DNA of 64,000 nt from Pomacea canaliculata (GCF_003073045.1 NC_037601.1:6169872-6233871); one strand, 5' to 3'; counted from the stretch's first letter, positions 50,301-63,329 are shown. A program made the numbers and translations. The notes: generated by a model from the letters alone, not told the origin.

Positions 50301-50999
50301 AAGATTTCCTGATTTTACATCCGACATTGACTTCACAGAAACTATGGTGACAGAACAAAGTGTCTTCTGTCTCCCAGCAACAGTAAGTATTGTACTACCT
50401 GATCAGAACATTTGCATTCACCACCAAGATCTGAAACTAAAAATACAGAGAATAAACAAGCTAGCATACATGTTGACAGGATCAGTACAAATGTCTACAT
50501 GGTTCAAACACACCTTTCTGGAGCAACATGCTCTTCTGCTGCATTTATATTACCAGCATTTTCAGACCTTTTCTCTGCTCAACTCTGCAAGTACTACCAA
50601 TAATATAACCAAGTATTATTTTCATATTATTAAGTGTTTAAGATTATATGGACCTTCAGTTAAATTGGTTTCAAGCTAATGTAACTTTTTCTTGTATAGA
50701 GCAAGCTTCAATATTTGCTGAAGTTGTTGACATGCAGTTTTCCATGTTAAGTCCTTTTGTGTTGTTCATAATTCTCTGTGAATTCAGTTACTGCTTTGTA
50801 TTGTTGACTTTTAACATTACTATGTTATACCACAAGCTTTCAGAAAATTTCTTACAACCTCTGTTGGCAGTGCTTCCAGTATCCTGGGTATTTCAGGGTA
50901 GTGCTAACGATTCCGGCAGAAAAGATTGAGGAGGCATGTGATCGCATAGAAGAATTCTGCAGGAAGTATCATCGCTTGCCAGTAGTGAATGGAAAATGA
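44308..50999 (+). CDS. TAT: Tyrosine aminotransferase, complete
   Basis: Twelve exons: 44308-44337, 44591-44807, 45340-45444, 46852-46919, 47292-47450, 47929-48120, 48336-48418, 48725-48791, 49280-49408, 49770-49853, 50284-50382, 50871-50999; 1362 nt, 453 residues, the same size as vertebrate TAT (454 in human). It is a fold-type I PLP enzyme that transfers the amino group of tyrosine to 2-oxoglutarate, the first step of tyrosine breakdown. Seen in sequence: the TAT-specific N terminus [29 protein letters not shown] for PLP and substrate, ADEIY with Asp251 and Tyr254, SCGGLTKR with the Schiff-base Lys284, VPGWRLGW, and YFRVV with Arg419 for the substrate carboxylate. No lesion was found. The 3'UTR may reach AATAAA at 51375 or 52385. 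LINE fragments sit in introns 3 and 5. It converges on FEN1. Confidence 0.96.
45615..46340 (+). mobile_element. Decayed LINE fragment in TAT intron 3
   Basis: [20 protein letters not shown] and [11 protein letters not shown] match the TTVGVRQGC / FNIFLEKIM part of a LINE reverse transcriptase. Then [17 protein letters not shown] matches the later STEKSKVMVNS segment, and [20 protein letters not shown] resembles the C-terminal region. Frames change several times. It is the same family as 18730-19215 and 31690-32203. Confidence 0.75.
47630..47850 (+). repeat. LINE 3' end, CR1/L2 type, in TAT intron 5
   Basis: The stretch from CTCTTTTGCTCATTCC through TTCATGCACTTCGTTTATGT, TTGTGTTTCTTCACTGTATG and an ATTATTATAATAATTATTAT end matches the 3' part of the element at 58085-58715. 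A 3' end with ATT-type microsatellite is usual for this LINE group in invertebrates. Confidence 0.6.
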
Positions 51000-53709
51000 T
51001 CAAACTGAAGCGTGTTCTGAGATTGGTTTGTGAAGAAGGGATTACCTTCTTCAAAAAAGACAGTTTCCCACTGGTGAAATCAACAATGTCTCACATACTG
51101 AAGGGGAAAAAAAATGTAAGCCTGTGCTTTATTTTTAACATTCGTACTGCTGGCTTGATTCAGCAGGGCACTTCATTGTTTTTGGAGGACAAAGAAGCAG
51201 TGCTGATCTCATGCCATCAGTCTATCACCATACAAGTCTGTTTGCAGGCATAGCTTAATTGTCCTTATGCTAAAGCTTTGATTAAGGAATCACATATATT
51301 CATTCCTAATCCACAAGGGGGGAAAAGTTTTTTTTCTGCTGCAAACAAATCCAGAGCTCCAGAGCATGCTTGAAAATAAATGGATGTTTTTACTGAAATT
51401 TTTCTCCCCTTCAATCATTTTGGTAAAATGGCTTTGTCAGGAATAGTACAAATCAGCAAGAAGACAGTGAAAGGGGAAAACTGGGCAGCTTCAGTTATCA
51501 ACAGCACCACAGAATATTTCTGTTAACTTTGCGTGCATCACTGTCAGCAGTCAGCCAAAATTGAAACAAGCATTTCTCACAACTTGCATCTACCCAGACA
51601 CTGAATGAGAAACAAGATTTACCAATGGAATCTCAGCCAATTGATGTGCAGAATTATGCTATATCGAGGGTTTACTGATTGAGTGCCTCTTGGAAAATAC
51701 AAGGTTTACAAAACTTATTTTTCCCCCTCTGGTTAACTGCAGTGAGCTCTTTCATTGTGTAGTAAGACTTTATGAACATGACAATATATATTTGTTACAT
51801 ATAACCTGTCTGCAACCTGTTACAGTAATACACAAAGACTATTACTTGTTGAAATCTACTTAGCAGGTGGAATATATTTTTTTAGTACAAAGTTATGACT
51901 GTAAAAAAGTTTTGTTGCCTTTTAATTATTTTACTCATTATTATGACTGTATCAATGTTCCCATTGTTTCAACATTCAAAAACCCCTTTTGTTCATTTTA
52001 TTTACCTTAGTATAGTTTTACTTACATCTGAAACATTGCTTCCAAGGTAAAGTGATTTAAAGCAAAAAAACTCTGTAAATATCCCTACATATGTACTTTT
52101 AAAACAATCGAGGATAAAAGTAACGAGATTTTCAGTGTATTTTTTCCTGACTTGTGCATCACATTCATCCTTTTTATGATAACAAAGTAAGAAACTTTGT
52201 CGCTGTGTCACTCTTGATGAAAGGAAATGCTGAGCAATTTTTCTGAGATGTGTGAAGACGTATAACACCACCATAAGCCACTTTTTTTTTTTTCCTGGTA
52301 CAGTTTCTGATTAAGTGTTCTGCTCGCCTTCTTATGTGCTCTTTACAGAAATTTTCCTGCATTTAGTCTATGCCTTGATTGTATAATAAATACTTTTGCT
52401 GAAATGGTGAGAACCAGACAGAACTACTGTGAATTTTCCTTGTTATTTTTCTTCAAAGTAAGGGCTCTTTTTTTTTTTTTTTTGGTTAAGCATAAGAAAG
52501 TAGCAAAGGGTTGCTTCTTAAGGACAGGAACAGCCCATCATCTGATACCTTGGCCTTTCAGGGCTTCAGAAGTAAAGGAACAAATTTAAGCATGCTAACA
52601 CAAACCAAAACTATTTCATAAGTAAAACTACTGCTTCTCCTACTATTGCAAGTTAAGGCATATTTTGAAGAAAAAAAAACTGGCAGCTAATAATAGTCTG
52701 GAAAATGTTTTCATAGGGAGCTAGTAGTATTAATATCTCGATAGATTTTTTTTACTGCATGACATCTAAAGTGAAAAAGTCTTTATGAGATGAAATGCTA
52801 TTAAAATATGCATTTTCACTCATAATACACATTTATTTTATCTTTTATGATTATTGTTCTTTGACAAAGGTCTCTGCCATTTAAATTTTTTAAATAAAAA
52901 ACTGACCAAAGGTATTTTCTGTATTAACATTCTGATCTTGTCCCAGTTGATCATCTATAAAACTTTTCACTGCAACATTAGATTGTTGATTTAAATAAAT
53001 CAATAGGTTTTTCACATGTTCACTGCAGAACTTAAATAAAGCAATGAAGCTGCTAGCAGAATAAAATCAATCTAATTTCTTTCAAGTAGATTATACGCAC
53101 AAGAGTAAAATTATACATATAGGTATTAAACCCCAATTTTTTTTTTTAAGTTTCAACCCAAATCATTTCTCTATCATGGTTGCTGAAATGGTATAAAAAA
53201 AAAATAAATGGATTATAAGTTCCAGCATGAACAGAGCCATGGCAGTTGTGTAGGGATGTAGAATTGATTTATTGCACAAGTGTGTTGGATTTTTTCTTAA
53301 ACAGCCACATTGCTGTGTTATTTAAGACAATGTGATCATAGTTGATATCAAATTAATAAAAAGTGGTGCTTTGCATTAACATGACTCTAATCAGAGAAGT
53401 ATTGTAATATGTATGCTCGGCTCTTCTGACAATTTAAATCTTTGATGCCATTACCTGTGGGTTTTCAAAATAAAAAATGACATTTCAATTTATTTCTATC
53501 TGGTATAAAACTTTGAACAAATGTGGAAATAAATTCACTTTCTATTAGATGATCTTTGGATATCACATGCATAAAAAAAGGTCTAATCAACATCAGGTAC
53601 ATTTAAGTAGCAATAAATTTATTTAATAACCACTTCCCAAATGAAGCAGTTAGTTTCTTTTTATTAAATATTTTTTCTCATGGTCAACACATTTTCCCAG
53701 TAGGTCTTC
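51000..53709. other. 3' flanks of TAT (+) and FEN1 (-), convergent
   Basis: The region is AT-rich with many homopolymers. AATAAA at 51375 and 52385 are candidate TAT poly-A signals; several TTTATT words between 53585 and 53680 can serve FEN1 on the other strand. No exon or recognisable repeat was found between about 52600 and 53580. Confidence 0.55.
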
Positions 53710-56700
53710 TCACTTTGGTTTCTTGAATGCATTCCCTTTACCTTTCTTTTTATTGCTTCCTTTTTCTTCCTCCATCTGCAATTGTGCCAAAATAAAAAAG
53801 TTCACTCTACTTCATAAAACTGGGTCTGTGTGCATGCATGTATATGCAAATATAATGCCACTAATTCTATTAACCTTAAGTTATTTTATTAAATCAATCA
53901 AATCCAGTACTAATGTTAAACTAGCAAATGTTGACCATATCTGAATATTTCAAGCACCAATATCTTCTTCTGCATATGACTCCTGTGCAATAAGATCCTC
54001 TTACCACAGATCTTGCAAGGCTGGTTACGAAGGTCATTTCCTTTACCTCAGAGTTGGGTACCTATACATGCATGCATACAAACACACCTTTCTCTTGGCT
54101 GATGTTGTGGCAGATGATTTTGAAACCACGGAGAAAAATGTATCAAGACGGCCCTGTGTACTTCCTCCTCTTGCTTTCTGTATCTTTTTCACCCCATTTC
54201 GTATCCTTTCCTCACTGAAAAATGGGTAACATTAAGCAAATCTGAGCACACACAAACACATATAAATGAGAAAACTCATGGGCTAAGCAAATAAAATTGA
54301 AATATTTTCAAGAAATTATGAGCACTAAACTGAACAATTGAAACTCTAAAAACTGATTAACAGACTAAATGAATGCAGAACTACATTCAAGGTCTATTGC
54401 AAAATACTATTTCTCCAAAGTCTGGGTGAATATATGTATCATCATATACAGAAATAGGTCAACTGAACAGGTATTGGGATTGTACATGGATACATTTACA
54501 GTCAACATTACAGCCATTGGTAGAACTTAACCTATAATTAGCCACATCTAAAATGTGACAAATTTGACCTATTTCTGTACATGATTATCTTAGGTGTCTA
54601 GAGAACAGAAGTTGTGGAGGAGAGAAGGTATTCACCCTGATTTAGGAAAATAGTACCTTGCAATGTGCTTTATTCCATCAACAGAAGAGTGAAAAAAACC
54701 CACACCACTAGACCATTAAAACCTATTTAAGTCCCAAACAACTCTTTCTAATAATGACTTCATTATCCACATCTTTGTGGTTTCATTATAAAAGCAGCAA
54801 TAGCCTACTTGAAATTATGTTGCTTGACCATGAATTCCACAAGAGCTTCTTCATCTGGTTCGGTCCACTTCAGCTACACAGAAATACAAATGCACATATA
54901 AATAAAATCATAACCAGCAAACCATTGGTCACATAATTTAAATTCTATCTTTGGCCATTCTATCTTAATGATCACTCTTAAAAGTACACAAAAAGATCTT
55001 CATGTTATGCACATCACATTTTTTTAAAGTTTGGTTTCCAGTAAGAGGGGCAGTTTGTGTTTTATACTGAGTAAGCAACTAATGCTATATCATGGCAAAG
55101 CAGCCAACCCTGTAAACAGGTGCCACATGCAGAGAAGAAATTGTTCCCAAGACAAGAGCTAAGCCGAGGGCAGCAGGAGAGGTAATGCATTAGTGACAGG
55201 CACTGTTGCACCACCAGACTTCCCTGTTACTTTCCAGCATAGACACATGTTTTTGCTTGCTGTCAAATCTTTTGATCTGGTAGGCAATTAGTTTTAGTTA
55301 TTACTACACACCTCTATATATAAATGGCAACCAAAAAAATCTAAATCACCTCCAGTGATTCAATATCTGTGACTTCTGGTTCTTGAAACAGTTTGCGAGC
55401 TTCCTGAAAAGAAAGTGTTTTTGATGAGAGCAAAGGTCTATATACATATTATAGGGTGTTTCATAAATTATGCAGCTTTAAAAAAATTTAATAAATCACC
55501 AAAAATCGAAGCAAATTCTAAATTCTTATTTAATTTCATTCAACATATACTTCACAAATACTTGTATCGAGCATATGTCTACCTCCATTTTCTCTGCAGG
55601 AAAATAGGAATTATAGGAACAGTGCTAACAATCATCAAACAAACAAAAAAATCCAGCAAAATTAAAATACTGCGTACTTTATGAAACACCCTTTTATATA
55701 TATACACACACACGTATAAAAGCAAACACAGCAAGATCTCACTGTTATATGTGAATATAGTTACGTGGTTGTCGATGATTTAAACTACATATGATTTATG
55801 TAAAGCACTCTGAGCAAATTGTTGGAAAGGATCTATACAAATCCTCATTATTATTATTACCACAAGCGACACTTTGTGCTGACGACTTGTGCTTTGTGAA
55901 GAGGTATTGTCTGTACTAGGCGTTTGCTCTCTCAGATCTTGTCGGGTTTTTTGCTTGCAACATGGACTTCTTTTCCCTAAGAAAAGATGTGTGTTTTTTC
56001 AGCAATGTTGCTGGTGTTTTAGATTGTAACATTACAGAGAATTCTGCAGTTTTTGGCAAAAGTTTTTGACGCTGGACCTTTTTTCCTGGAGAAAAGATGT
56101 TTGTCAGTTACCAGCTGTGCAGCAGCAAAAAACTTGTGACTCTGGACTCGTGTCGTCTGCGCTGTGGCTTTTTGGGGATTTGTTTCAAACGTTACATAGA
56201 ATTCTGCATTTTTAGCCACACACTTTATCATGTGCACTGACAAGTCCTCAGTCATTATCCCAAAATCTAATGCATGACCTATGCCACTGGTTGAACAGGT
56301 CCTGACAAAGAAAGCATTGATGTTACCAATGCTTACATAAATTTCACTTTCTGTATAACACAGTGTTAACTTTAATGATACAGAGATTTGACTTACCTTA
56401 TACATCCAGTCTTCTGGCACTGGATATTTCTGCCACCAATAAGTAGAAAAAAATGCAGTTACCATTAAAAATACATCACTATAATGAAAATAATTTTAAG
56501 CACTTTCCTGATGATTTTTACCTTGGTCCATCATAAGTATTTTAATGCCATTAAAAACTTCAGCACATGCTAACCATCACAGAGAAACAAATGACTTCAA
56601 TTTTTTACTGGCAACTGAATGCAAAAAAACAAATGGAAGGCATACCAAGGCTGACATTAAACAGCTTTTTCTATCATTCATTTATAGGGAAAATTGGGAT

Positions 56701-59700
56701 TTACTGTTTTCAGACAGGCTTCAGTCAAACTCAACAATACTTTCACAAGGCTTTTGAAACAAACCTTAGAGTCAAGATTTTTTATAACATTTTCTATGTT
56801 TTTATGCTGGCGGATAAGCTCAACAGCTCTTTTGGGTCCAATGCCCTTGATGGAGTCGCAATAGTCACAGCCAAGAAGAATGCACAGATCAATGAACTGC
56901 AACAGCGAAAAATAACAGATAGCAAGGTGGATGCCTTACACTTTCTAAAGCATCTAAACACAGTCTACTAATGGAGCGTAATTAACTAACCCTCTCAGGT
57001 TTCACACACAGTTTTCAAACAAACCACTATGTTTAATTAAGGTTTATCCAAAACCTATCAGTCTTCTGGACATCTGCCTTTTATTTATTTATACAAAGCC
57101 GCTGCTACACTGGGGAAGGGGACAGAAACTAGCTCTCTGTATCTTTGTTTCTCTGCATCTATCTGGTTTATTTTATTTGAGTGCCCATCATTTGACCCAC
57201 TCTTTTACATGTATCCTTGTCCATGTGCTGGACTATTCCCTTGCCTGCGGGTCTTTTTCTTTCTCTTCTACAACTGTCATCATTTCTGACTATTGCCATT
57301 ATAGTCAAACCTCGAGTGTAACAAGGATAATAATAAAGGTGTGATTTATATAGCAAATAAACATGCTCACTAAGAAAAATGGTGTTGCAGCAATGCATAT
57401 TAGATGGCCATATGGTTAAATACTACAGAAATTTATTGTGATAAGGACAAGTGGCGTTTGCCTTTCGGACAGAAATTTATGCCATTCAGTGCCAATAAGT
57501 AGCACATGCATGTGCGCATAGTTATATGTGTGCATGTGAGATGACAGAAACATATATTTGTGTGTGTGTGCCCATGAATGTGGCTAGCTACTTTATCAGA
57601 CAGTGTGTCTTTCTTTTTAAAAAAATGTCTGCAGGCTTTTTATTTTTGCAAAGCACACTGAAGCTGCCTTTTTGGTTCACTTAGTATTATTATTAAATAT
57701 ACTGTGTAAGCTTCACTGAAACACAAACACTTCCTTTTTTTTTAAAGTACACTTCTACAGTTTCTACTCAGACCACATCTACTTTTCCATACCTGGTCCA
57801 TCGTAAATTTCATCTCATCCAAGATTTGATTTAGATAATATTCTCTGATTGGCATTTTCCTGATAAATAAAAAAACAAAATTGTAAAAAGTGGTTGAACA
57901 GTATATAGCAATGATTACAAGTGATGAAGTATTTTTAAATTCTTTAAGCATGTATTTCAAATTGTTTCTCAGCTATTCTTTATCTATGTATCAACAATGA
58001 TAAAGAATGTATGTACATCAATACAGTCTGCAAGTCCATCATCCTTGAGCTTCACAAAATCAATCACATCTAACAAGCTCTTGTCTGCTTTTGTGTTGTT
58101 TCAGCTGAATTGCGCAGCTCTTGTTGATCTCCCTAACCGCCTACTGGAAAACTTAAGAGGGATCACAATTATGCTGTACTGTATCATATTGTCTTCATAG
58201 GCAACAAGCAGACAATGTTACACCCTTCTTCCACAGTCTCCACTGGCTGCCTGACTACAAGATTTGCCATACTATGAGATCATTGTCCTCAAGGCCTCGC
58301 CCCATCATACCTGTCTGCAGCTAGTGACCCCCCTGCCATCTGAATCAATCTCTATAGTCTGCTTTTGTTACTTCTTCTCTGCCCATGCATCAGACGAGAG
58401 AAATTCAGCGAACACTTCTTCTCATTTTATGGACTCACTGTCTGGAATTCTCTGCCATTTCTCTTTTAACATTCAAAGCATTCAAGTCAATACTCAAGAA
58501 GTATCTTTCACAATTAAACTCTTTTGCTCCCTCCTCACTTCTTCATCTTCATCCATGCACTCTATTTATGTCTGCCATGGTGTTAAATGTTTGCTGATGA
58601 TTGTGTTTCTTTGCTGTATGGTGTATGGTTGTAGTCTTTCATGCACAGTTCATTGAGCTTGCTGCCACAGAGGAAAACATGCACTACAAATTTTATCATA
58701 ATCATCTTGGTAATGCCTCCATCAAGGTCCTAGGGCTAACCCTAATATGTAATAGATACCCATACATAATAAGCTGAATAAATGAACTTCCTACCTGGCT
58801 TCACTGAAAGTGAGGTGCCTCAAAAGTATTTTGGAGCCAAAAGTGAGCGCATCCATATCTTCTGTTCCTGCTGCATATACTTTCCCACTCTTGACTAGGG
58901 TGGCACACTGAGCTTCAGCTTCACATGGTGCCTGCATAAATACACTTTTTCAATACTACTAATAAAAACTGGCTAAAATGTGAGATGGTGCAGCATGCTT
59001 AGGTGCACCTGTACTTTTGTAAACAAAGTCTTTCTTGCTCTCTCTTTCACACATAAATGCACATGTACATAGAAAAGAAATAGCACATTGTGTAATCGAA
59101 GTCTGTGCAATCCAGGCTGGGATGCTATTCTGTCCCCAGTCCAAACAGCTCCAAGATAGCTTACCTCAATGTATGGGACCCCCATCAACCTCAGCAACTC
59201 TTTGCAGTCATCATTGTGCTGCTTGGTGACTTTGACTAAGCGGCGATTAAACTTGTCAATATTTTCCTCATCACCTGCACATGAAATGCATCATTTATAA
59301 CCTTTCTTGCACCTGCTCGATAGATTTTATTGAGTGGTTCTTACATAATGCTTAAAAAAAACCCTCTCCCTCTCTTAGTTTTACACCAAATTACTAAATT
59401 ACTTGCTTGACAACAACAACATTATAGTGTTTTCATCCAGGTGGAGACAACTAAATAGCATTTCAGAAGAAGAATGTGGGGAAAAGGGGAACTAAGAATG
59501 AAAGACAAAATGAAAAGGAAAGAAAATGCAAAAAAAAAAAAAAAAAAAAAAAATCCAATTTATGTTTTTACAAAAACAGAATATCTGATAACTGATTTCT
59601 TTTGCATGACTATTATTATCAATAAGATTACAGTCTTAACAAACACATTTGGATTCTACCTGCTTCCTCTGCCTTCTCCAGCTCCTTCTGAGCTTCATCT

Positions 59701-61235
59701 CGCCTCTCTTTGCGCTTGTTGAGCTATCCCAAGAAAAAAAATGCACCACACAGATCTTTAGAGAGGATATAACATAAACTTGCAAAATCATGTTTGACAA
59801 TGAATGTCTGGTCTAATAATTTATACTGCATACAATTCTAGAGCAGAGCAAATATCTAAAATGGTCCTCTACTTACACACGAAACACAAGAGGGCTGCTA
59901 ATATAATTATGAAAAACAAAAGTTCATTGCAGCACTTCTTCTTAGATTACAAAAAAAGATCATCAGGTTTAATCTGTTTTGGCAATTCAGTGGATTATTT
60001 ATAACTGAACAATCCCATCTTCTTGGTGGTTGAGGAAGAACATCCTAATGTAAATGTAAAAATGTTAAAAGATGGCTTAATCTCACCAAAACCAAATGGC
60101 AAGCATCTAAATACTAAGGTATATTATTTAGCATAACTTTGGGTAATATATAGATTACAACAGAAAACTCTAAACCTATTCAGTACAAGTTTGAAAAGTT
60201 TTTTTAGCACTGTGTGATAAGTGAATACAGTAAATAAATTAGAAATATCAAGTGAAAATAGCAAAGCACAGCAGCATTTTATTTAAAACTAGGAAAAGGT
60301 TTGTAAATATCAGTCTTTTAAATAAAAAAGTTGTACATATGGTGGTGACAGTTTTATGGCAATATTTTTGCCTATGGACACAAAAACATCACTTGTTTTA
60401 GCTGTTATACCATGACTTCTCTAAGGTTTTAAAAATAGTGAGATTGTGAAAAACTCCACACCTCTCCAGATTTCATGTCTGGTGGCTTTCCATCAAAGAC
60501 GTAAACTGGCTTGATTCCATTTTCCAGCAATCGTATTGTGCGGTAAAACATCCCCATCAGATGACTGAAATGTAAGAAATATGGTCTATGTAACAAACAA
60601 AAATAGAATATAAAATGTTTTACTGCCTTGCGCTATCAACTGATGTTTCTTTTAGTATAATACTAAGAGACAGAAATAAATATTCCATCAAAATGAACAG
60701 CTGTTCATGCAGAATTAAACTTACACCATCAGGAGAAACTGCCGGGCAATTGTTCTCTGCATGTGACACCTGTTTTACAAGGTTATTTCCTCTGTGGTGA
60801 TATGGCTTTTTCAGCATGATGCTCCAATTTACAATGCAGCAATAAACACTATTATTGTCAGTGGCTCTATAACTAGGCAAGTTTGTTACCTTGTTGTTTC
60901 CCCTTCTTCATTCATCAACTGTGATCCGTCTTGCCTGACAGCAATCAAGAACTGATAAATGCTCATTGATGCGTCGATCGCTACCTTACGACCTGTTATG
61001 AGTTTTTTTTAAAAATCCAGATAATTATCAAAGGACGGGTGCATATCAGGGAACAAAATGTACATATTTACAAACTGTCGCTTTGGTCGTAGCATATATA
61101 GTGGTTGAGTCCTACCACTTTTGAAAAATGCAAATAAATATTTGTATACCTACCAAAATAATTTTTGATATCGTTTTCTTTTATTGCTGACGGAGCATAG
61201 TCTCCAAGAACTTTTGACAAGCCTTGAATTCCCAT
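53710..61235 (-). CDS. FEN1: Flap endonuclease 1, complete
   Basis: Thirteen exons: 61235-61154, 60992-60890, 60564-60462, 59723-59660, 59274-59165, 58931-58795, 57859-57793, 56896-56765, 56429-56397, 55403-55350, 54873-54809, 54214-54088, 53775-53710; 1143 nt, 380 residues, exactly the human length. It cuts 5' flaps during Okazaki fragment maturation and long-patch base-excision repair in the nucleus. Seen: N terminus [25 protein letters not shown] with the metal Asp34, FDGKPP with Asp86, CEAEAQ with Glu158 and Glu160, [11 protein letters not shown] with Asp179 and Asp181, [14 protein letters not shown] with Asp233 and the helix-hairpin-helix, and the PCNA-binding box QGRLDTFF at 337-344, followed by a basic tail. 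No lesion was found. Vertebrate FEN1 coding sequence is intronless, so this 13-exon form is the contrasting state. It shares a promoter region with DDX27. Confidence 0.97.
55453..55692. mobile_element. MITE-like element with 23-bp terminal inverted repeats
   Basis: AGGGTGTTTCATAAATTATG at 55453 and the reverse complement of the end at 55692 (AGGGTGTTTCATAAAGTACG) match at 20 of 23 positions across the full terminus. The interior is AT-rich and noncoding. A related left half lies at 1387-1500. The flanks are TA-rich, so the target duplication cannot be read with confidence. It lies in the FEN1 intron between exons 9 and 10. Confidence 0.7.
57320..57410 (-). repeat. Fragment of a dispersed repeat (GTGATTTATATAG core)
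   Basis: AATAATAAAGGTGTGATTTA followed by TATAGCAAATAAACATGCTC resembles AATAATAATAATGTGATTTA at 7487 and its continuation TATAGTACATAATGATGCTC. This is a short, probably LINE- or SINE-end-derived repeat with an ATT-type microsatellite on one side. Confidence 0.5.
58085..58715 (+). mobile_element. CR1/L2-type LINE fragment in a FEN1 intron
   Basis: Plus-strand reading across frames gives [39 protein letters not shown] and then a [19 protein letters not shown] segment. This is the order of the LINE C terminus that normally reads HWLPV...YKI...AP.YL..L..P...LRSS...FS..AP.LWN.LP. Stops and frame changes show it is dead. Its 3' part matches 47630-47850. It lies antisense in FEN1 intron 6. Confidence 0.7.
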
Positions 61236-61472
61236 TGTTTTAGCTGATACGTGAAGGAATCGAACAATACAAAGGATCCCTACTCCCGCCACTTTAACTT
61301 TGCTCTAAATTGCTTTCGCATGAAAAACTCTGATAACACCTACTGGTGTCAATAATGAAAAATAATTATATTTCTATTACACATTTTTAGCGATATTCCA
61401 AAAGAGAATTATTTTTTAATATAATTGTTGGGTACATTTAAATAGTGGCTGGCTCTACTTTATTTTATAAAC
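61236..61472. promoter_or_regulatory. Shared divergent promoter of FEN1 and DDX27
   Basis: Only 237 bases separate the start codons of FEN1 (minus) and the DDX27-like gene (plus). No TATA box is evident at a convincing distance on either side, and the middle is AT-rich. A single bidirectional promoter is inferred from this spacing. Both genes serve proliferating cells (replication, ribosome assembly), which would fit coordinated expression. Confidence 0.6.
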
Positions 61473-63329
61473 ATGGAGACGTTTGTAGACCAACGTGGGT
61501 TCGTGAGAACTATCGATGATAGCGAGGATGTACCTGTACTCGACGAAAGCTCGGATTCAGAAGAAGAGGTATCGCAGTTAGTGATAATTCCAAGTGAACG
61601 TCGCAATGCGTGAAATTTATATTAAAAACTCCACTTTGTACATTTGTTATTTGTATTCCACGTGGTTTTGAGAAGGATCTTATAAGTAAAGTCCAACCAT
61701 TTATCCCAGTGGGCAATTAGTAACTCTGTAATGAAGCAAACTTTTACAACCACACAGCACAACATCAAAAGTCGATAGTACCATTACACATTTATATCCG
61801 CCACATCAGACAGACCTCCATACAATCACAGTTCAGACCAGCACATGATCACAACTCATTTCGCACAGGGTTGCGTTCAGTGAAACAGCAACGGACAACG
61901 TCAGTCTGAATTGTTTGGTCTTGCATTCAGACGTAGAGTCTGCGGCCCGACAGAAGATGACGGAGCTCTCCCGATATAACATGCTTATCATCACGTAGAA
62001 TTTCACTCATTTTTCTAAGTACCTATTGTACTTCAAACTTCAACCTCCCTCAGAAGAGAAATAAGCTTCTCGAATTGATGCCTGTACTTGAATTCGTAAA
62101 GTTAGTTGTGATATTAACGCAGTTGATGCCTTACCTTCCTTATATTGTAATCGTTCACTTCAATTCATGTGGTGTGTGTGTGTAAAAATAAAAAAAATCT
62201 AAACATGTACACAAAAATTCAACAAAGAGATCACTTATGTCACTTTGTCAGGTAGTGACTTGTACACATCTGGGCTTTATGGTCTTGTGGTCAGCTACCG
62301 GTTGATTCAACCATTTACTAATTTGACCACACATTACTTTATTTGACCATGACCCTTAATCGATCTGGCCTTAGCCATAGTTGATTGGACCACAGCCAGT
62401 AGTCGATTGGACCACTAATTAAGGAACTGACTATTCAGTGTAATGACACATTCGTTGCTCGTTGTATGTAAACAAAATGAAATGAAACTTTTTTTTACAA
62501 ATTAGCCATGTGATATATATATTTTTATTGACTTGAATCCACTTGCTCTCACTTTCTCTCTTATACACATAGAGCAAGATGTATATCTGTCAGTTAAGGA
62601 GGAAATTCACATTTTTGTAACCCTTCCATCATCCTAATCTTTTAAGTGATACATGGAGATCTCCCACAAAACAAAGTGTGGATTAAAGAGATGATGCATC
62701 TACAGCCAGAGAACACTTGAATAATTAAAAAGACCTTGTGTACAAGTTTTAGAGAGACTGGCTGTAAGTCGCCAGAGAGCTGTCAAGCAAGAACACTGAT
62801 ATTTGATGAAGCTGCCAGAATGGTGGCTGCCACCAAATGACAAATGTGAATTCCAGCTAGAGCAGAGCCAGACAGCCAGACCTACCACAAGAGAAATAGT
62901 CTTCCCAGCAAAATCCCACATTTTAAGCATAAGAGTGTGAAAACTCTAATTTGTTTTGACTTGGAGCCACTCTCATGCACATGAACATCCCCATCACCTC
63001 CTACGAAATAAAAGTAAATTTCGTCCTTTGTTGATGTACATACATCTTGCTCAGTGTGCATCTACCTAGGATGAGATTCACTTATTTTGTGGCCAAATTA
63101 TCATAAAGATAATGATTTTGTTGAATTGACTGAAGGTTTTGGTCATGGTCAAATCGACTTTAAGCTGTGGTTAAATCGACCAGCCCCCTTGTGGTCTTGT
63201 AGCAATCTTATTATGTTGACTACATTTACACTTTTTAAATTCCAGACAGTCAGTGTGCAGCAGCAGAAGAAGAAAAAGAAAAAGAAAGCTGCTTCTGCTT
63301 TCAACCCCGGCTTCTCACTTTTTAAGCAG
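61473..63329 (+). CDS. DDX27: DEAD-box helicase DDX27-like, first two exons only
   Basis: Exon 1, 61473-61568 (32 codons, ends GAAGAAGAG|GTATCG), begins METFVDQRGFVRTIDDSEDV and continues PVLDESSDSEEE. Exon 2, 63246-63329, reads TVSVQQQ, a seven-lysine stretch, then AASAFNPGFSLFKQ. DDX27/Drs1 proteins start with the same plan: GxIxTI followed by acidic residues, then a basic tract and DFNPDFxF before the helicase core. DDX27 is a nucleolar ATP-dependent RNA helicase in large ribosomal subunit maturation. The helicase motifs lie beyond the window, so the assignment rests on the N terminus and on junction phase (0/0). The 1.7-kb intron carries TTGACC/GATTGGACC word repeats. No other exon was seen up to 64000. 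Confidence 0.75.
62285..62425. repeat. TTGACC/GATTGGACC word cluster in DDX27 intron 1
   Basis: Six or more words such as TTTGACCACA, TTTGACCATG, AATCGATCTGG, GTTGATTGGACCAC and GTCGATTGGACCAC occur in 140 bases; two more near 63148-63182 (AAATCGACTTT, AAATCGACCAG). They resemble the cluster at 26365-26850. Confidence 0.45.

Noticed and set aside
50284..50679. 131-codon open frame on the plus strand
   Set aside because: Only the first 33 codons are a TAT exon; the rest is intron read-through after a good donor at 50383.
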